From Curtobacterium herbarum (GTDB lineage Bacteria; Actinomycetota; Actinomycetes; Actinomycetales; Microbacteriaceae), in NCBI RefSeq assembly GCF_016907335.1, contig NZ_JAFBBT010000001.1:2294001-2358000 (forward strand): a stretch of DNA of 64,000 nucleotides, written 5' to 3'. The position numbers and the translations under genes are program-made. Positions 40,865 through 50,654 of this stretch are shown here, piece after piece (positions within the stretch are counted from its first letter, which is position 1; each line of letters begins with the position of its first letter). The notes beneath the pieces were generated by a model that was not told where the DNA came from, made no database searches, and worked only from the letters and a program-made list of their open reading frames with translations.

Positions 40865-41783
40865 AGTCGGCTCCCAGGTTCGCGAGGCTCTCGTCCGTCC
40901 AGTCGAGTGCGGTCCACCGGAGGACCAGTTCCCCGAGCGGTTCGAGTTGTTCGAACGAGATGGAGGCGTTCCGGTACAGCTCCAGGATCGCGAGGAAACG
41001 AGCCACCACGATACCCGCCTGCTCGACCCCGGCGATGAGTTCCCGGAACGTCACGTCCGGTGTGCCCTCGTCGGCGCGGGTGCGGAGGACCGACACCACG
41101 ATCGCCGCCTGCTCCCGGATGCTGACCGCGGGCGCGTGCAGGTGGTCGAGTCCGACCGTCGGGATCTCGCGCGGTGCGAAGGCCAGCGCCGCCATCGCGG
41201 CGAAGTCCTGCACCGACAGCGTCCACACCAGCTCGGGCGTCCTCGCACGGAAGCGTTCCTCGAGCCGGACGCTCCGGACGTGCCGCCGGGACTCGGCCCC
41301 CCAGCGTTCGCCGAACCAGTCCGCCGCCTGCTTGAACGCCCGGTACTGCAGCAGTCGGGCGAACAGCAGGTCGCGGGCTTCGAGCAGGGCCACGTCCTCG
41401 GCGTCGACGAGTTCGCCCTGCGGCAGCAGCCCGACGATCTTCAGGTCGAGCAGGGTCGCGGCGACGACCAGGAACTCGCTCGCCTCGTCGAGTTCGTCGC
41501 TCGTCGAGGCGAGGCGCACGTACGCGATGAACTCCCCGGTGACGGCGCTGAGGGCGACCTCGGTGATGTCCAGCTCGTGCTTCGCGATGAGCGACAGCAG
41601 CAGGTCGAACGGTCCGTCGAAGTTGCTGAGACGCACCCGGAACCCGGGTGCGGTCGTGGTGCCGACCGGCGCGTCGGTCGCGCTGTCGGCGTGTCCGGCT
41701 CCGTCGGACGGGAGGCTCGTGGCCGGGTCCTCAGGCGACGGCGCCACGCTCGACGAGCTCTCGGGCCAGCTGCCGGTAGGCAT
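40854..41783 (-). CDS. scpA: Segregation and condensation protein A
   Basis: 309 residues if started at the ATG at 41783, which overlaps parA by 53 bases; a GTG at 41747 is also possible. The first about 45 residues are a polar linker. Then FRVRLSNFDGPFDLLLSLIAKHELDITEVAL, the strongly conserved ScpA head that binds SMC, quoted here in two parts: FRVRLSNFDGPFDLLLSLIA and KHELDITEVAL. The C-terminal winged helix (GELVLRWTALDW) contacts SMC. The linker DNA has a GGACGGGAGGC motif (41706-41716). Confidence 0.93.
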   Translation of the reverse strand: MPTGSWPESSSSVAPSPEDPATSLPSDGAGHADSATDAPVGTTTAPGFRVRLSNFDGPFDLLLSLIAKHELDITEVALSAVTGEFIAYVRLASTSDELDEASEFLVVAATLLDLKIVGLLPQGELVDAEDVALLEARDLLFARLLQYRAFKQAADWFGERWGAESRRHVRSVRLEERFRARTPELVWTLSVQDFAAMAALAFAPREIPTVGLDHLHAPAVSIREQAAIVVSVLRTRADEGTPDVTFRELIAGVEQAGIVVARFLAILELYRNASISFEQLEPLGELVLRWTALDWTDESLANLGADYDG

Positions 41784-42609
41784 GGGCCGCAGCGTGGTCC
41801 GGAGCCGTCTGCGTGATCGGTCGCGCCGAGACGGTCGCGTCCGGGAACTTCACGGTGCGCCCGATGACGGTGTCCAGGACCCGGTCGCCGAAGGTCTCGA
41901 CGACGCGCTCCATGACCTCCCGCGAGTGCAGGGTCCGCGAGTCGTACATGGTCGGCAGGATGCCGTCGAGCAGCAGCGCCGGGTTCAGGCGGTCGCGCAC
42001 CTTGTCGATCGTCTCGATGAGCAGGGCGACACCGCGCAGGGCGAAGAACTCGCACTCGAGCGGGATGAGCACGCCGTGTGCCGCGGTGAGGGCGTTCACG
42101 GTGAGCAGCCCGAGGGACGGCTGGCAGTCGATGAGGATGACGTCGTAGTCGTTCGACACCTTCCGCAGCACGCTCGCCAGGATCTGCTCGCGAGCGACCT
42201 CGTTGACCAGGTGCACCTCGGCCGCGGACAGGTCGATGTTCGCGGGGATGACGTCGAGCAACGGCACGTTGGTCGGCTGGATGACCTGGTTCGGGTCCTT
42301 CACGGCGCCCATCAGCAGGTCGTAGACCGTGGGGATGTCGTGCGTCCGGACGCCGAGGCCGGCGGACAGTGCGCCCTGCGGGTCGAAGTCCACCGCCAGG
42401 ACGCGGCGGCCGTACTCGGCGAGCGTGGCGCCGAGGTTGATGGCGGTGGTGGTCTTGCCGACCCCGCCCTTCTGGTTGCACAGGGAGATGATGCGCGCGG
42501 GACCGTGTCCGTCCAGCTCTTCCGGCACGGGGAACGCCCGCACGGGCCGACCGGTCGGACCCGTGACGATGTCGCCGGTGCCGGAGGCTGTCGTCGGGAT
42601 GCTGCTCAC
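41731..42609 (-). CDS. parA: ParA-family chromosome-partitioning ATPase
   Basis: 292 residues from a GTG at 42609. Deviant Walker A CNQKGGVGKTTTAINLG, Walker A' DFDPQG and Walker B VILIDCQPSLG. A 50-residue head precedes the ATPase. This is the ParA/Soj homologue that stands upstream of scpA-scpB in actinobacteria. It is not the parA beside parB at the origin, since no parB is near. It probably acts in chromosome segregation or cell-pole positioning. Confidence 0.9.
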   Translation of the reverse strand: MSSIPTTASGTGDIVTGPTGRPVRAFPVPEELDGHGPARIISLCNQKGGVGKTTTAINLGATLAEYGRRVLAVDFDPQGALSAGLGVRTHDIPTVYDLLMGAVKDPNQVIQPTNVPLLDVIPANIDLSAAEVHLVNEVAREQILASVLRKVSNDYDVILIDCQPSLGLLTVNALTAAHGVLIPLECEFFALRGVALLIETIDKVRDRLNPALLLDGILPTMYDSRTLHSREVMERVVETFGDRVLDTVIGRTVKFPDATVSARPITQTAPDHAAAHAYRQLARELVERGAVA

Positions 42610-42757
42610 CGGGCCATCGTACCGGCGCAGTCGCGGGTGGCCGGGCCGCACCGCCGCGTGGGGTGCGGGTCGGGGCGGACCGAGGGCGGGCCTCCCGGCC
42701 GTGATCGACCGCTACCCGGTCTCGGTGCCGCGGCTCCGCCGGCTCCGGTCGGGCTCG

Positions 42758-43579
42758 TCAGGCGGCGCGGAGCGCGACGCGCATGCTGTCGACCCGTTCC
42801 GCGATGACCGGGTCGCTCGCCCACCGCTGCTGCAGACGTCCGACCAGGTCGGCGATCTGCTCGCGGTCGAGGCCTGCGATGAGTCGGAGGCCGACGGTGA
42901 GCTCGGGTCCGGCGAAGCGCGACAGCGGGTCCCCGGGCGACAGCTCGATGCGGACCACGGCGGGCTCGGTCTCGATCGTGCCGGCGAAGGCGCGCGCGAC
43001 CTCCGGGTCCTCGGAACACGGTGTCCACGGCAGGTCCTGGCCGAGCGCCCACACCGCGGGACGGCGGAGCACGAACTCGGTCGCTGCCGTCGGGTCGAGG
43101 ACGACGAGCTGCGTGTCCTCGCTCGCGGCGGCCATCGCGACCCGGCGGGACTCCACCGGGATCGGTCGGGCGTCGGCGTCCCAGGAGCGCATCGCCGCCA
43201 CCGACGTGAACGCGGGCATCACCGCACGGCCGTCGGGCCCGGCGACCGTGACGATCGAGAGTTCCTGGGTCTTGTCGACGACGCGGCCGTCCGGGGTCTC
43301 GCCGACGTCCCCGGCCTCGGCGACGAGCGGGATGAGCAGGCGGGCGTCCCGGAGGGCTGCGACGACGGCGGCGTGCGAGCCACCCTCCGCGACCGCAGTG
43401 ATCGCGGCGACGAGGGCGGGGTCGGCCAGCCCGTCGTCCTCGGTGAACGTGGTGTCGTGCGCGTCGAAGGTCCGGCCGGCCCACGGGTTGCCGGCCGAGT
43501 CAGCCGCGTGGTCGTGGGCAGGCGCTGCCTGCTCGTCGGGGTCCGGGCCGGCACCCCGGCCGTTCGAGATGCCCACCAC
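42758..43579 (-). CDS. SseB-family protein
   Basis: 273 residues, GTG start with GGAG seven bases before it; the second GTG at 43576 is also possible. The N-terminal domain matches SseB: DARLLIPLVAEA, QELSIVTVAGPDGRAVMPAFTS, DPTAATEFVLRRPAVWAL. A second domain follows (VVRIELSPGDPLSRF). SseB homologues occur after priA in actinobacterial his clusters. Exact role unknown. It starts 4 bases beyond the priA stop. Confidence 0.85.
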   Translation of the reverse strand: MVGISNGRGAGPDPDEQAAPAHDHAADSAGNPWAGRTFDAHDTTFTEDDGLADPALVAAITAVAEGGSHAAVVAALRDARLLIPLVAEAGDVGETPDGRVVDKTQELSIVTVAGPDGRAVMPAFTSVAAMRSWDADARPIPVESRRVAMAAASEDTQLVVLDPTAATEFVLRRPAVWALGQDLPWTPCSEDPEVARAFAGTIETEPAVVRIELSPGDPLSRFAGPELTVGLRLIAGLDREQIADLVGRLQQRWASDPVIAERVDSMRVALRAA

Positions 43580-43583
43580 GTGG

Positions 43584-44330
43584 CTACTCCGACGCGATGT
43601 CGAGCGCGGCCGGCAGCGTGAACGCCCCCGAGTACAGCGCCTTGCCGATGATCGCACCCTCGAGCCCGTGCGGCACGAGTTCGCGGAGCGCACGGAGGTC
43701 GTCGAGCGTCGAGATTCCGCCCGAGGCCACGACGGGCTGGTCGGTGCGGTCGCAGACCTGGCGGAGCAGCTCGACGTTCGGCCCCTGCAGGGTGCCGTCC
43801 TTCGTCACGTCGGTGACCACGTACCGGGCGCACCCGGCGTCCTCGAGCCGGTCCAGGACCTCCCAGAGGTCGCCCGCGTCCTCGGTCCAGCCCCGGCTGG
43901 CGAGGGTGGTGCCACGGACGTCCAGGCCGACGGCGATCTGCTCGCCGTACTGCCCGATCACGCGCGCGGCCCACGCGGGGTTCTCGAGCGCGGCGGTGCC
44001 GAGGTTCACCCGGGCCGCACCGGTCGCCAGGGCGGCCTCGAGCGAGGCGTCGTCGCGGATGCCGCCGGACAGTTCGACGGACACGCCCTCGACCTCCCGG
44101 ATGGCGTGCGCGATCACCCGACGGTTGTCACCGCGGCCGAACGCGGCGTCGAGGTCCACGAGGTGGATCCACTCGGCACCGTGGTCACGCCAGGTGCGGG
44201 CCGCGGCGACCGGGTCGCCGTACCCCGTCTCGCTGCCGGCTTCGCCCTGGGTGAGGCGCACCGCCTGGCCGTCGACGACGTCGACCGCGGGCAGGAGGAC
44301 GAGGGGCTGGGTGGTGGAGAGCTCGGTCAT
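43584..44330 (-). CDS. priA: Phosphoribosyl isomerase A (HisA/TrpF)
   Basis: 248 residues. TIM barrel with [18 protein letters not shown] (catalytic Asp), [12 protein letters not shown], and [16 protein letters not shown] (second catalytic Asp and phosphate loop). In actinobacteria this enzyme serves both histidine (ProFAR isomerase) and tryptophan (PRA isomerase) biosynthesis. Follows hisH by 20 bases. Confidence 0.95.
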   Translation of the reverse strand: MTELSTTQPLVLLPAVDVVDGQAVRLTQGEAGSETGYGDPVAAARTWRDHGAEWIHLVDLDAAFGRGDNRRVIAHAIREVEGVSVELSGGIRDDASLEAALATGAARVNLGTAALENPAWAARVIGQYGEQIAVGLDVRGTTLASRGWTEDAGDLWEVLDRLEDAGCARYVVTDVTKDGTLQGPNVELLRQVCDRTDQPVVASGGISTLDDLRALRELVPHGLEGAIIGKALYSGAFTLPAALDIASE

Positions 44331-44350
44331 GGTCCCGTCGGGATCGGGGG

Positions 44351-44989
44351 TCACAGCGACGAGACCCAGTTGCGGAGCAGGCGGATGCCGGGCTCGCCGG
44401 ACTTCTCCGGGTGGAACTGCGTGGCGGTCAGCGGGCCGTTCTCGACGGCGGCGATGAACCGCTCCCCGTGCTCGGCCCACGTCAGCTTCGGCGCGCGGAA
44501 CGGGCCGTAGGCGTCGAGCGGGAAGTCGGTGACGCCGTAGGAGTGCACGAAGTAGAAGCGCTCGTCGCGGAGACCGTCGAAGAGCACCGAGTCCTCGGGG
44601 GCGTCGATCGTGTTCCACCCCATGTGCGGCAGGACGTCGGCCTTGATCGGCTCGACGACACCCGGCCACTGTCCGAGGCCCTCGACGTCGGCGCCTCGCT
44701 CGACCCCGCGGGCGAAGAGGACCTGCATGCCGACGCAGATGCCGAGCACCGGGCGGCCACCGGCCAGCCGGTGGTCGACGATCTCGCCGCCGCGCACGCC
44801 CTCGAGCTGGTCGACGACGGCAGCGAAGGCACCGACACCGGGGACGAGGAGCCCGTCCGCGGCCAGGGCCGTCTGCTTGTCGCTCGACAGGGTCACGTCG
44901 GCGCCGGCACGTTCCAGTGCCTTCGCCGCCGAGTGGACGTTGCCGGAGCCGTAGTCGAGGACGACGACGTTCGGGCGGGTGGGACTCAC
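44351..44989 (-). CDS. hisH: Imidazole glycerol phosphate synthase subunit HisH
   Basis: 212 residues, GTG start in a GTGA overlap with hisB. Class I glutamine amidotransferase: [17 protein letters not shown], the nucleophile Cys in [11 protein letters not shown] and the His/Glu of TQFHPEKSG. It supplies ammonia to HisF, whose gene is not in this window. Confidence 0.96.
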   Translation of the reverse strand: MSPTRPNVVVLDYGSGNVHSAAKALERAGADVTLSSDKQTALAADGLLVPGVGAFAAVVDQLEGVRGGEIVDHRLAGGRPVLGICVGMQVLFARGVERGADVEGLGQWPGVVEPIKADVLPHMGWNTIDAPEDSVLFDGLRDERFYFVHSYGVTDFPLDAYGPFRAPKLTWAEHGERFIAAVENGPLTATQFHPEKSGEPGIRLLRNWVSSL

Positions 44990-45588
44990 AACGTGCCCTT
45001 CGTGGACGGGATGCCGTCGATGCGCGGGTCGAGCTCGACGGCGCGGCGCATCGCGCGGGCGAAGGCCTTGAACTCGGCCTCCGCGATGTGGTGGGGATCG
45101 CGACCGTCCAGGACGCGGAGGTGCACCGTGATGCCCGCGTTCATCGTGATCGCCTCGAACACGTGCCGGACCATCGAGCCGGTGAAGTGTCCGCCGATCC
45201 GGTGGAACTCGAAGCCGGCTGGCTCCCCCGAGTGCACGAGGTAGGGCCGACCGGAGACGTCGACGACCGCCTGGGCCAGCGCTTCGTCGAGCGGCACGAG
45301 CGCGTCGCCGTAGCGGCCGATCCCGGCACGGTCACCGAGGGCCTGGCGGAGCGCCTGGCCGAGCACGATGCCGGTGTCCTCCACGGTGTGGTGCACGTCG
45401 ATGTCCGTGTCGCCCGAGCTCTGCACGCGCAGGTCGATCAGCGAGTGCTTGCTGAACGCGGTGAGCATGTGGTCGAAGAACGGCACGCTCGTCGAGATCT
45501 CGGACGTGCCGGTGCCGTCGAGGTCGAGCGACAGGGAGACGCTCGACTCACTCGTCGAGCGGGTGATCTCGGCGGTACGCGCGGTCAT
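44986..45588 (-). CDS. hisB: Imidazoleglycerol-phosphate dehydratase
   Basis: 200 residues, ATG in an ATGA overlap with hisC. The metal-binding His motifs VHHTVEDTG and the C-terminal counterpart [16 protein letters not shown] are intact. [13 protein letters not shown] is also typical. It carries out the sixth step of histidine synthesis. This is the single-domain form without phosphatase. Confidence 0.97.
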   Translation of the reverse strand: MTARTAEITRSTSESSVSLSLDLDGTGTSEISTSVPFFDHMLTAFSKHSLIDLRVQSSGDTDIDVHHTVEDTGIVLGQALRQALGDRAGIGRYGDALVPLDEALAQAVVDVSGRPYLVHSGEPAGFEFHRIGGHFTGSMVRHVFEAITMNAGITVHLRVLDGRDPHHIAEAEFKAFARAMRRAVELDPRIDGIPSTKGTL

Positions 45589-46691
45589 GCTCCAACCCTA
45601 ACGGGAGGCTGCTCGGCGGCGACCGCGCGCATGGCGTCGAGGAACGCGGTGGTCTCCTCGGTCGTGCCGGCGCTGACGCGCAGGTGGTTCGGGATGCCGA
45701 GGTCCCGCACGATGACGTCACGCTCGAGCAACGACTCGAACGCCGCGCGCGGGTCGGCGACCCCGCCGAACAGGACGAAGTTCGACCAGGTCTCGTGCGG
45801 CTGGTACCCCATCGCCCGGAGCTCGGTCACCATCCGGTCTCGCTGCCCGCGGATGTCGTCCACCATGCGGAGCATCTCCGGGGCGTGACGCAGGGCCGCG
45901 ACGGCCGCCGCCTGGGTCAGCGCGGACAGGTGGTACGGCAAGCGGACCAGGCGCAGGGCATCGATCACGGCTGGGTCCGCAGCCAGGTAGCCGACGCGGG
46001 CACCGGCGAAGGCGAAGGCCTTGCTCATCGTGCGGGAGACCACCAGGCGCGGGCGACCCGGCAGGAGGGTCAGTGCCGTGGGCTGGCCGGCGGGCATGAA
46101 CTCGGCGTAGGCCTCGTCCACCATCACGATGCCGTCGGTGGCGTCGTACACGGCCTCGATCGTGGCGAGGTCGAGCGGCGTGCCGGTCGGGTTGTTCGGG
46201 CCGCAGAGGAACACCAGGTCGGGCCGGTGCTGCTGGACGGCGGCGACGGCGGTCTCGGGTGAGATGCGGAACTCGGCGTCCCGCTCGGCCGCGATCCAGC
46301 GACTGCCGGTGCCCGACGCGATGATCGAGTGCATCGAGTAGGTGGGCGGGAAGCCGAGCACGCTGCGCCCCGGGCCGCCGAACGCCTGCAGCAGCTGCTG
46401 GATGACCTCGTTCGAGCCGTTCGCTGCCCAGATCGACTCGGCGCCCAGGCCGTGGCCGAGGTACCCGGCGAGAGACTCGCGCAGCTCGGTGAACTCGCGG
46501 TCCGGGTAGCGGTTGACGGTCGTCAGTGCCTGGCGGATCGCGGCGACGATGTCCTCGGCCACGTCCTCCGGCACCGGATGCGTGTTCTCGTTGACGTTGA
46601 GCTGCACGCGGACGTGCTTCTGCGGGGCGCCGTAGGGGCTCTGCCCGCGCAGGTCGTCGCGGATGGGGAGGTCTTCGAGCGTGATTGCCAC
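45585..46691 (-). CDS. hisC: Histidinol-phosphate aminotransferase
   Basis: 368 residues from the GTG at 46691; a longer frame to 46745 is unlikely. Fold type I PLP enzyme: [49 protein letters not shown] and the PLP-lysine segment [17 protein letters not shown]. First gene seen of hisC-hisB-hisH-priA-sseB. A hisD is not present here, so the start of the pathway is elsewhere. Confidence 0.95.
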   Translation of the reverse strand: MAITLEDLPIRDDLRGQSPYGAPQKHVRVQLNVNENTHPVPEDVAEDIVAAIRQALTTVNRYPDREFTELRESLAGYLGHGLGAESIWAANGSNEVIQQLLQAFGGPGRSVLGFPPTYSMHSIIASGTGSRWIAAERDAEFRISPETAVAAVQQHRPDLVFLCGPNNPTGTPLDLATIEAVYDATDGIVMVDEAYAEFMPAGQPTALTLLPGRPRLVVSRTMSKAFAFAGARVGYLAADPAVIDALRLVRLPYHLSALTQAAAVAALRHAPEMLRMVDDIRGQRDRMVTELRAMGYQPHETWSNFVLFGGVADPRAAFESLLERDVIVRDLGIPNHLRVSAGTTEETTAFLDAMRAVAAEQPPVRVGA

Positions 46692-46819
46692 TGATCCATC
46701 GTAGGCCGCGCTCCCCGCACGGGGTCCGGCCGTCCGGACGGTCACGCCACGGGCGAACGCCCGCTCCGCCGACAGCTCGGCAACCCGGCGGCCCCGCTGC
46801 TCAGTCCTCGTGCAGCTGC

Positions 46820-47182
46820 TCAGTGCTCGTACTGCGTGGGGATCGAGATCTCTTGCCCGGCCTGCACCGCCGAGCCGTTCAACGCGTTGAGGCTCACGAC
46901 GTCCTGGACGAAGTCACGGGGGTCGGAGTTCGGCGCGGTGTCCTCGGCGACCTGCCACAGGGTCTCGCCCGGCTGGATCGTCACGGTGTCGAAGTGCACG
47001 TTCGCCGCACGGTCGCCGGCCGAGGCCTGGCCGCCGTTCAGCATCGCGATGCCCACGCACAGCAGGACGGGCACGGCCGCGAGGGTGGTGAAGACCACTC
47101 GCCCACGACGGGTGAGACGGAGGCGCGTGCGCCCGACGGGTGCTGCGGTGTGCTGCATGTCCGCGATGGCGTTGGTGCTCAT
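46820..47182 (-). CDS. LysM-domain SOS cell-division inhibitor-like protein
   Basis: 120 residues. A basic cytoplasmic N-terminus ([11 protein letters not shown]), one helix ([20 protein letters not shown]) and an extracellular LysM domain ([16 protein letters not shown] ... AGQEISIP). The position divergent from lexA with SOS boxes between matches DivS of Corynebacterium and ChiZ of Mycobacterium, which delay division during DNA damage. That functional link is by position and architecture. It has no hydrolase domain. Confidence 0.88.
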   Translation of the reverse strand: MSTNAIADMQHTAAPVGRTRLRLTRRGRVVFTTLAAVPVLLCVGIAMLNGGQASAGDRAANVHFDTVTIQPGETLWQVAEDTAPNSDPRDFVQDVVSLNALNGSAVQAGQEISIPTQYEH

Positions 47183-47245
47183 GTCGTTGCCTTCCTGCTT
47201 GCGTTGGTGTCGGCTCGACCGTGGTGGTCGCCCGAAGCCGTGTAC

Positions 47246-47260
47246 CGAACATACGTTCGA
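47246..47260. promoter_or_regulatory. LexA box (SOS box) near the LysM gene
   Basis: CGAACATACGTTCGA holds the perfect palindrome CGAAC-ATAC-GTTCG. It lies 64 bases upstream of the LysM gene start and fits the actinobacterial consensus TCGAAC-N4-GTTCGA. Confidence 0.88.
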
Positions 47261-47317
47261 CCCGGAGGTTGCACAACCCCCGGGAGGGGATTTCTGGGGG
47301 ATTTTCTTGCGACACGC

Positions 47318-47333
47318 TCGAACAGGTGTTTGT
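47318..47333. promoter_or_regulatory. LexA box (SOS box) near lexA
   Basis: TCGAACAGGTGTTTGT matches the mycobacterial form TCGAAC-N4-GTTTGT. It lies 106 bases before the lexA start, 72 bases from the first box. Confidence 0.85.
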
Positions 47334-47438
47334 CCGCCGCCGAGCGGTCGGATACTGTTTCGATCGACTGGAGCAAGTCTCGCGGGGACCACTGACATTC
47401 CTGCGCGGCACTGTTCCACTCCGGACGAAGGGCGAGAC

Positions 47439-48083
47439 GTGGTGGACGAACTGCGCGGACAGAAACCGTTGACGGCGAAGCAGCAGTCGATCCTCGACGC
47501 GATCCGAGCCTCGATCGCCAGCCGGGGCTACCCGCCGAGCATGCGCGAGATCGGCGACGCGGCCGGGCTCTCCTCACTGTCGAGCGTGTCGCACCAGCTC
47601 GGGCAGCTCGAGCTCGGCGGATGGATCCGCCGTGACCCGAACCGCCCCCGTGCGCTCGAGGTCCTGGTCGACGAGCCCACGCCCGACTCCGACGGCCCCG
47701 ATGTCGACGCCACGACCCTCGTCCCCCTGGTCGGCCGCATCGCCGCCGGTGTCCCGATCACCGCCGAGCAGCACATCGACGAGATCATCCCGCTCCCCCG
47801 GCAGCTCGTCGGGACGGGCGACCTCTTCATGCTCAAGGTCGTCGGCGAGTCGATGATCGACGCCGCGATCTGCGACGGCGACTGGGTCGTCGTCCGGTCG
47901 CAGCAGACGGCGGAGAACGGTGACGTCGTCGCCGCCATGCTCGACGAGGAAGCGACCGTCAAGGTCTTCCGCCAGCGGGACGGCCACACCTGGCTGCTCC
48001 CCCGCAACACCGCGTTCGAACCGATCCTCGGCGACGCGGCGACGGTCCTCGGCAAGGTAGTGGCGGTCCTCCGCTCCCTCTGA
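47439..48083 (+). CDS. lexA: LexA repressor
   Basis: 214 residues from the GTG at 47439 (a second GTG is at 47442). Winged helix: [40 protein letters not shown]. Self-cleavage site VGRIAAGVP (Ala-Gly), catalytic Ser in [11 protein letters not shown] and Lys in ATVKVFRQ. It represses the SOS genes until RecA filaments trigger its cleavage. SOS boxes before its own gene, before the LysM gene and before recA indicate the regulon. Confidence 0.97.
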   Translation: MVDELRGQKPLTAKQQSILDAIRASIASRGYPPSMREIGDAAGLSSLSSVSHQLGQLELGGWIRRDPNRPRALEVLVDEPTPDSDGPDVDATTLVPLVGRIAAGVPITAEQHIDEIIPLPRQLVGTGDLFMLKVVGESMIDAAICDGDWVVVRSQQTAENGDVVAAMLDEEATVKVFRQRDGHTWLLPRNTAFEPILGDAATVLGKVVAVLRSL

Positions 48084-48094
48084 CCCCCGCAACA

Positions 48095-48152
48095 CGCAAC
48101 GAGGGCGGCTCCTCGCAACGGAATGGCGTTGCGGCGAGCCGCCCTCGTTGCG
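48095..48152. terminator. Terminator of lexA
   Basis: 17-base perfect stem CGCAACGAGGGCGGCTC / GAGCCGCCCTCGTTGCG with an inner 7-base hairpin CGCAACG / CGTTGCG, beginning 12 bases after the stop. Confidence 0.88.
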
Positions 48153-48176
48153 TTTCGCGAACCGGCCCGGGGGCGA

Positions 48177-48222
48177 ACGGACGGGAGGCGCGGTGCCAGC
48201 TGGCACCGCGCCTCCCGTCCGT
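48177..48222. terminator. Terminator of hflX, member of the dispersed palindrome family
   Basis: Perfect 46-base palindrome, two 23-base arms ACGGACGGGAGGCGCGGTGCC-AG meeting at AGCT. It lies 16 bases beyond the hflX stop at 48238. Nearly the same arm occurs at 7454 and 22834-22856. Confidence 0.85.
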
Positions 48223-48237
48223 CAGGCCGTCCGTCCG

Positions 48238-49782
48238 TCAGGCGGACGGGACCGGCGCGACCACGTACGGGTCGAGCTCCGCGACCTCCCGCTGGAAGAC
48301 GCGCACCCGTAGGCGCGTGCCCGCTTCCACGTAGTCGAGCGACTCGACCGCGCCGGCGTCGTGCAGCTGCGACACGAGGTCGCCGCGGGAGAACGGCACC
48401 ACGACGGTGAGCTCGACGTCCGGCTCGGGCAGACGCTCCTCGATCGCCGCGAGCAGGTCCGTGATGCCCTCACCCGTGCGGGCGGAGACGAACACGGCGT
48501 CCGGCGCGAGCCCGAGCAGGAGCATCCGCTGGGTGTCGTCGACCAGGTCGGCCTTGTTGAAGACGACGACCTCCGGGACGTCCCGCGCGCCGACGTCTCC
48601 GATGACCTCGCGGACCGTGGCGAGCTGCGCTGCCGGGTCGGGGTGCGAACCGTCGACCATGTGCACGATGACGTCGGCGTCGCCGACCTCCTCGAGGGTG
48701 GAGCGGAACGCCTCGACCAGCTGGTGCGGCAGGTTGCGGACGAACCCGACGGTGTCGGTGAAGGTGAACTCGCGACCCTTCGCGGTGGTCGTCCGGCGGA
48801 CCGTCGAGTCCAGCGTCGCGAACAGCTGGTTCTGCACGAGCACGCCCGCGCTCGTCAGGCGGTTGAGCAACGAGGACTTGCCGGCGTTCGTGTACCCGGC
48901 GATCGCGACGCTCGGCACCTCGTTGCGGTTGCGCTCGGCACGCTTGGCTTCACGCGCCGGGGTGAACCCGGCGATCTGCCGTCGGAGCTTCGCCATCCGG
49001 GTGTGGATCTTGCGGCGGTCGAGCTCCATCTTCGTCTCACCGGGGCCACGGGAGCCCATGCCCGCACCGCCGGAGACCTGACCACCGGCCTGTCGGGACA
49101 TCGACTCGCCCCAACCACGCAGACGCGGCAGCAGGTACTGGAGCTGTGCGAGCTCCACCTGTGCCTTGCCCTCGCGGGTGGAGGCGTGCTGGCTGAAGAT
49201 GTCGAGGATCACGGCCGTGCGGTCGATCACCTTGACCTTCACGACGTCCTCGAGCGCACGGCGCTGCGAGGGTGCGAGCTCGGTGTCGGCGATGACCGTG
49301 TCCGCGCCGGTGGCCTTGACGACCATCGCGAGTTCCTGGGCCTTGCCCTTGCCGAGGTACGTCGCCGGGTCGGGGTTCGGACGGCGCTGCAACAGCCCGT
49401 CGAGCACCACGGCACCGGCGGTCTCGGCGAGGGCCGACAGCTCGCGCAGGGAGTTCTCGGCGTCCGTGGCGTCGCCCTGCGGGTAGACACCGATCAGGAC
49501 GACGCGCTCGAGCCGGAGCTGCCGGTACTCGACCTCGGTGACGTCCTCGAGCTCGGTGGAGAGGCCGCCGACGCGGCGCAGCGCCGCACGGTCCTCACGG
49601 TCGTACTGTTCGCCGTCGCCGCTCCAGCCCTGCTCGTCGATCGAGCGGGTCTGGATCGCCTGGGCCGGCGCGAAGATGGAGGAGGCGGCGCGCTTGTCGG
49701 CGTTGCGCAGCACTCGTTCGACGACACCGTCTGCGCTGTCGTCGTGGATGGTCTGGTCGTCCTGCTGATGGGTATCCGTCAT
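48238..49782 (-). CDS. hflX: GTPase HflX
   Basis: 514 residues from the ATG at 49782. The N-terminal HflX domain includes LQRRPNPDPATYLGKGKAQE, then RGWGESMSRQAGG and GPGETKMELDRRKI. The GTPase has GYTNAGKSSLLNRL (G1), DTVGFVRNLP (G3) and FNKADLVDD (G4). It splits stalled ribosomes under stress. An acidic, Gln/Asp-rich head of about 60 residues is present. It converges on lexA. Confidence 0.96.
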   Translation of the reverse strand: MTDTHQQDDQTIHDDSADGVVERVLRNADKRAASSIFAPAQAIQTRSIDEQGWSGDGEQYDREDRAALRRVGGLSTELEDVTEVEYRQLRLERVVLIGVYPQGDATDAENSLRELSALAETAGAVVLDGLLQRRPNPDPATYLGKGKAQELAMVVKATGADTVIADTELAPSQRRALEDVVKVKVIDRTAVILDIFSQHASTREGKAQVELAQLQYLLPRLRGWGESMSRQAGGQVSGGAGMGSRGPGETKMELDRRKIHTRMAKLRRQIAGFTPAREAKRAERNRNEVPSVAIAGYTNAGKSSLLNRLTSAGVLVQNQLFATLDSTVRRTTTAKGREFTFTDTVGFVRNLPHQLVEAFRSTLEEVGDADVIVHMVDGSHPDPAAQLATVREVIGDVGARDVPEVVVFNKADLVDDTQRMLLLGLAPDAVFVSARTGEGITDLLAAIEERLPEPDVELTVVVPFSRGDLVSQLHDAGAVESLDYVEAGTRLRVRVFQREVAELDPYVVAPVPSA

Positions 49783-49843
49783 GCTGTCCACAGGGTACCT
49801 CCGGCGGCCCCGGGACACACGGGGTTCCCGGTACGGTTCTTCC

Positions 49844-50455
49844 ATGGCGAACGACCACTACTTCTCGGCCACCCCGGAGAGCGCGGCACGACCGCGGCAG
49901 ATCCGGGTGACCCTCGCCGGTCGGACGCTCGAGCTCACCACCGCAGCGGGCGTCTTCAGCCCGGACGGCATCGACCGCGGCACGGGCGTGCTGCTGCAGA
50001 ACGTCCCCGCTCCTGCCGTCGCGGGGGACGTGCTCGACGTCGGCTGCGGCTGGGGTCCGCTGGCGATCACGATGGCGCTGCAGTCCCCCGACGCGCACGT
50101 TTGGGGCGTCGACGTCAACGAGCGTGTCCTCGAGCTGGCCCGGACGAACGCGGCGGCCGCCGGCGCGGACAACGTCACGGTCGGGCTGCCCGCCGAGATC
50201 CCGGCGGACCGGACCTTCGCCACGATCTGGTCGAACCCGCCGATCCGGGTCGGCAAGGACGAACTGCACGACATCCTGCGCACCTGGATCCCCCGGCTCG
50301 CGGTGGGTGGGGACGCCTGGCTGGTCGTGTCGAAGGACCTCGGCGGCGACTCGCTGCAGCGCTGGTTGCAGCAGATGCTGGCCGATGGCTTCACCGTCAC
50401 CCGGGCGACGACCGGCAAGGGCTTCCGCGTCATCCACGTGCACCGCACGGCCTGA
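49844..50455 (+). CDS. Class I SAM methyltransferase, RsmC-like
   Basis: 203 residues. SAM site LDVGCGWGPLAI and the NPPIRVGK motif (NPPY-type active site) as in RsmC/RlmG N2-guanine rRNA methyltransferases. The small N-terminal half (HYFSATPESAARPRQIRVTL, GVFSPDGIDRGTGVLL) matches the MTS domain proteins. Likely rRNA m2G methylation. It is divergent from hflX, with 61 bases between starts. Confidence 0.88.
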   Translation: MANDHYFSATPESAARPRQIRVTLAGRTLELTTAAGVFSPDGIDRGTGVLLQNVPAPAVAGDVLDVGCGWGPLAITMALQSPDAHVWGVDVNERVLELARTNAAAAGADNVTVGLPAEIPADRTFATIWSNPPIRVGKDELHDILRTWIPRLAVGGDAWLVVSKDLGGDSLQRWLQQMLADGFTVTRATTGKGFRVIHVHRTA

Positions 50456-50589
50456 CGGGCCGCACGTCACGGGCGTCACGGCGTGACGGCGTCACAGCCG
50501 GGAGGCGCGGATCACCGCAGCGACGTCCGCCCGGGTGACCCGCGCCTCCAGTCCGGCACGAGCGCCGCTGCAGGCGTCGGCACCAGCGG

Positions 50590-50634
50590 AGGTCGGGCGG
50601 GACGCAGCCCGGACCGCCAGGTCGGGCGGGACGC
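50590..50634. repeat. 16-bp direct repeat in an intergenic region
   Basis: AGGTCGGGCGGGACGC at 50590-50605 and again at 50619-50634. The 199-base gap from 50456 to 50654 also has palindromic CGTCACGGCGTGACG at about 50472-50486 and an inverted pair GGAGGCGCGG / CCGCGCCTCC, which could end transcription of dapF and the methyltransferase. No gene is seen. Confidence 0.6.
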
Positions 50635-50654
50635 GGTGTAGCCGCACCGTCGGG

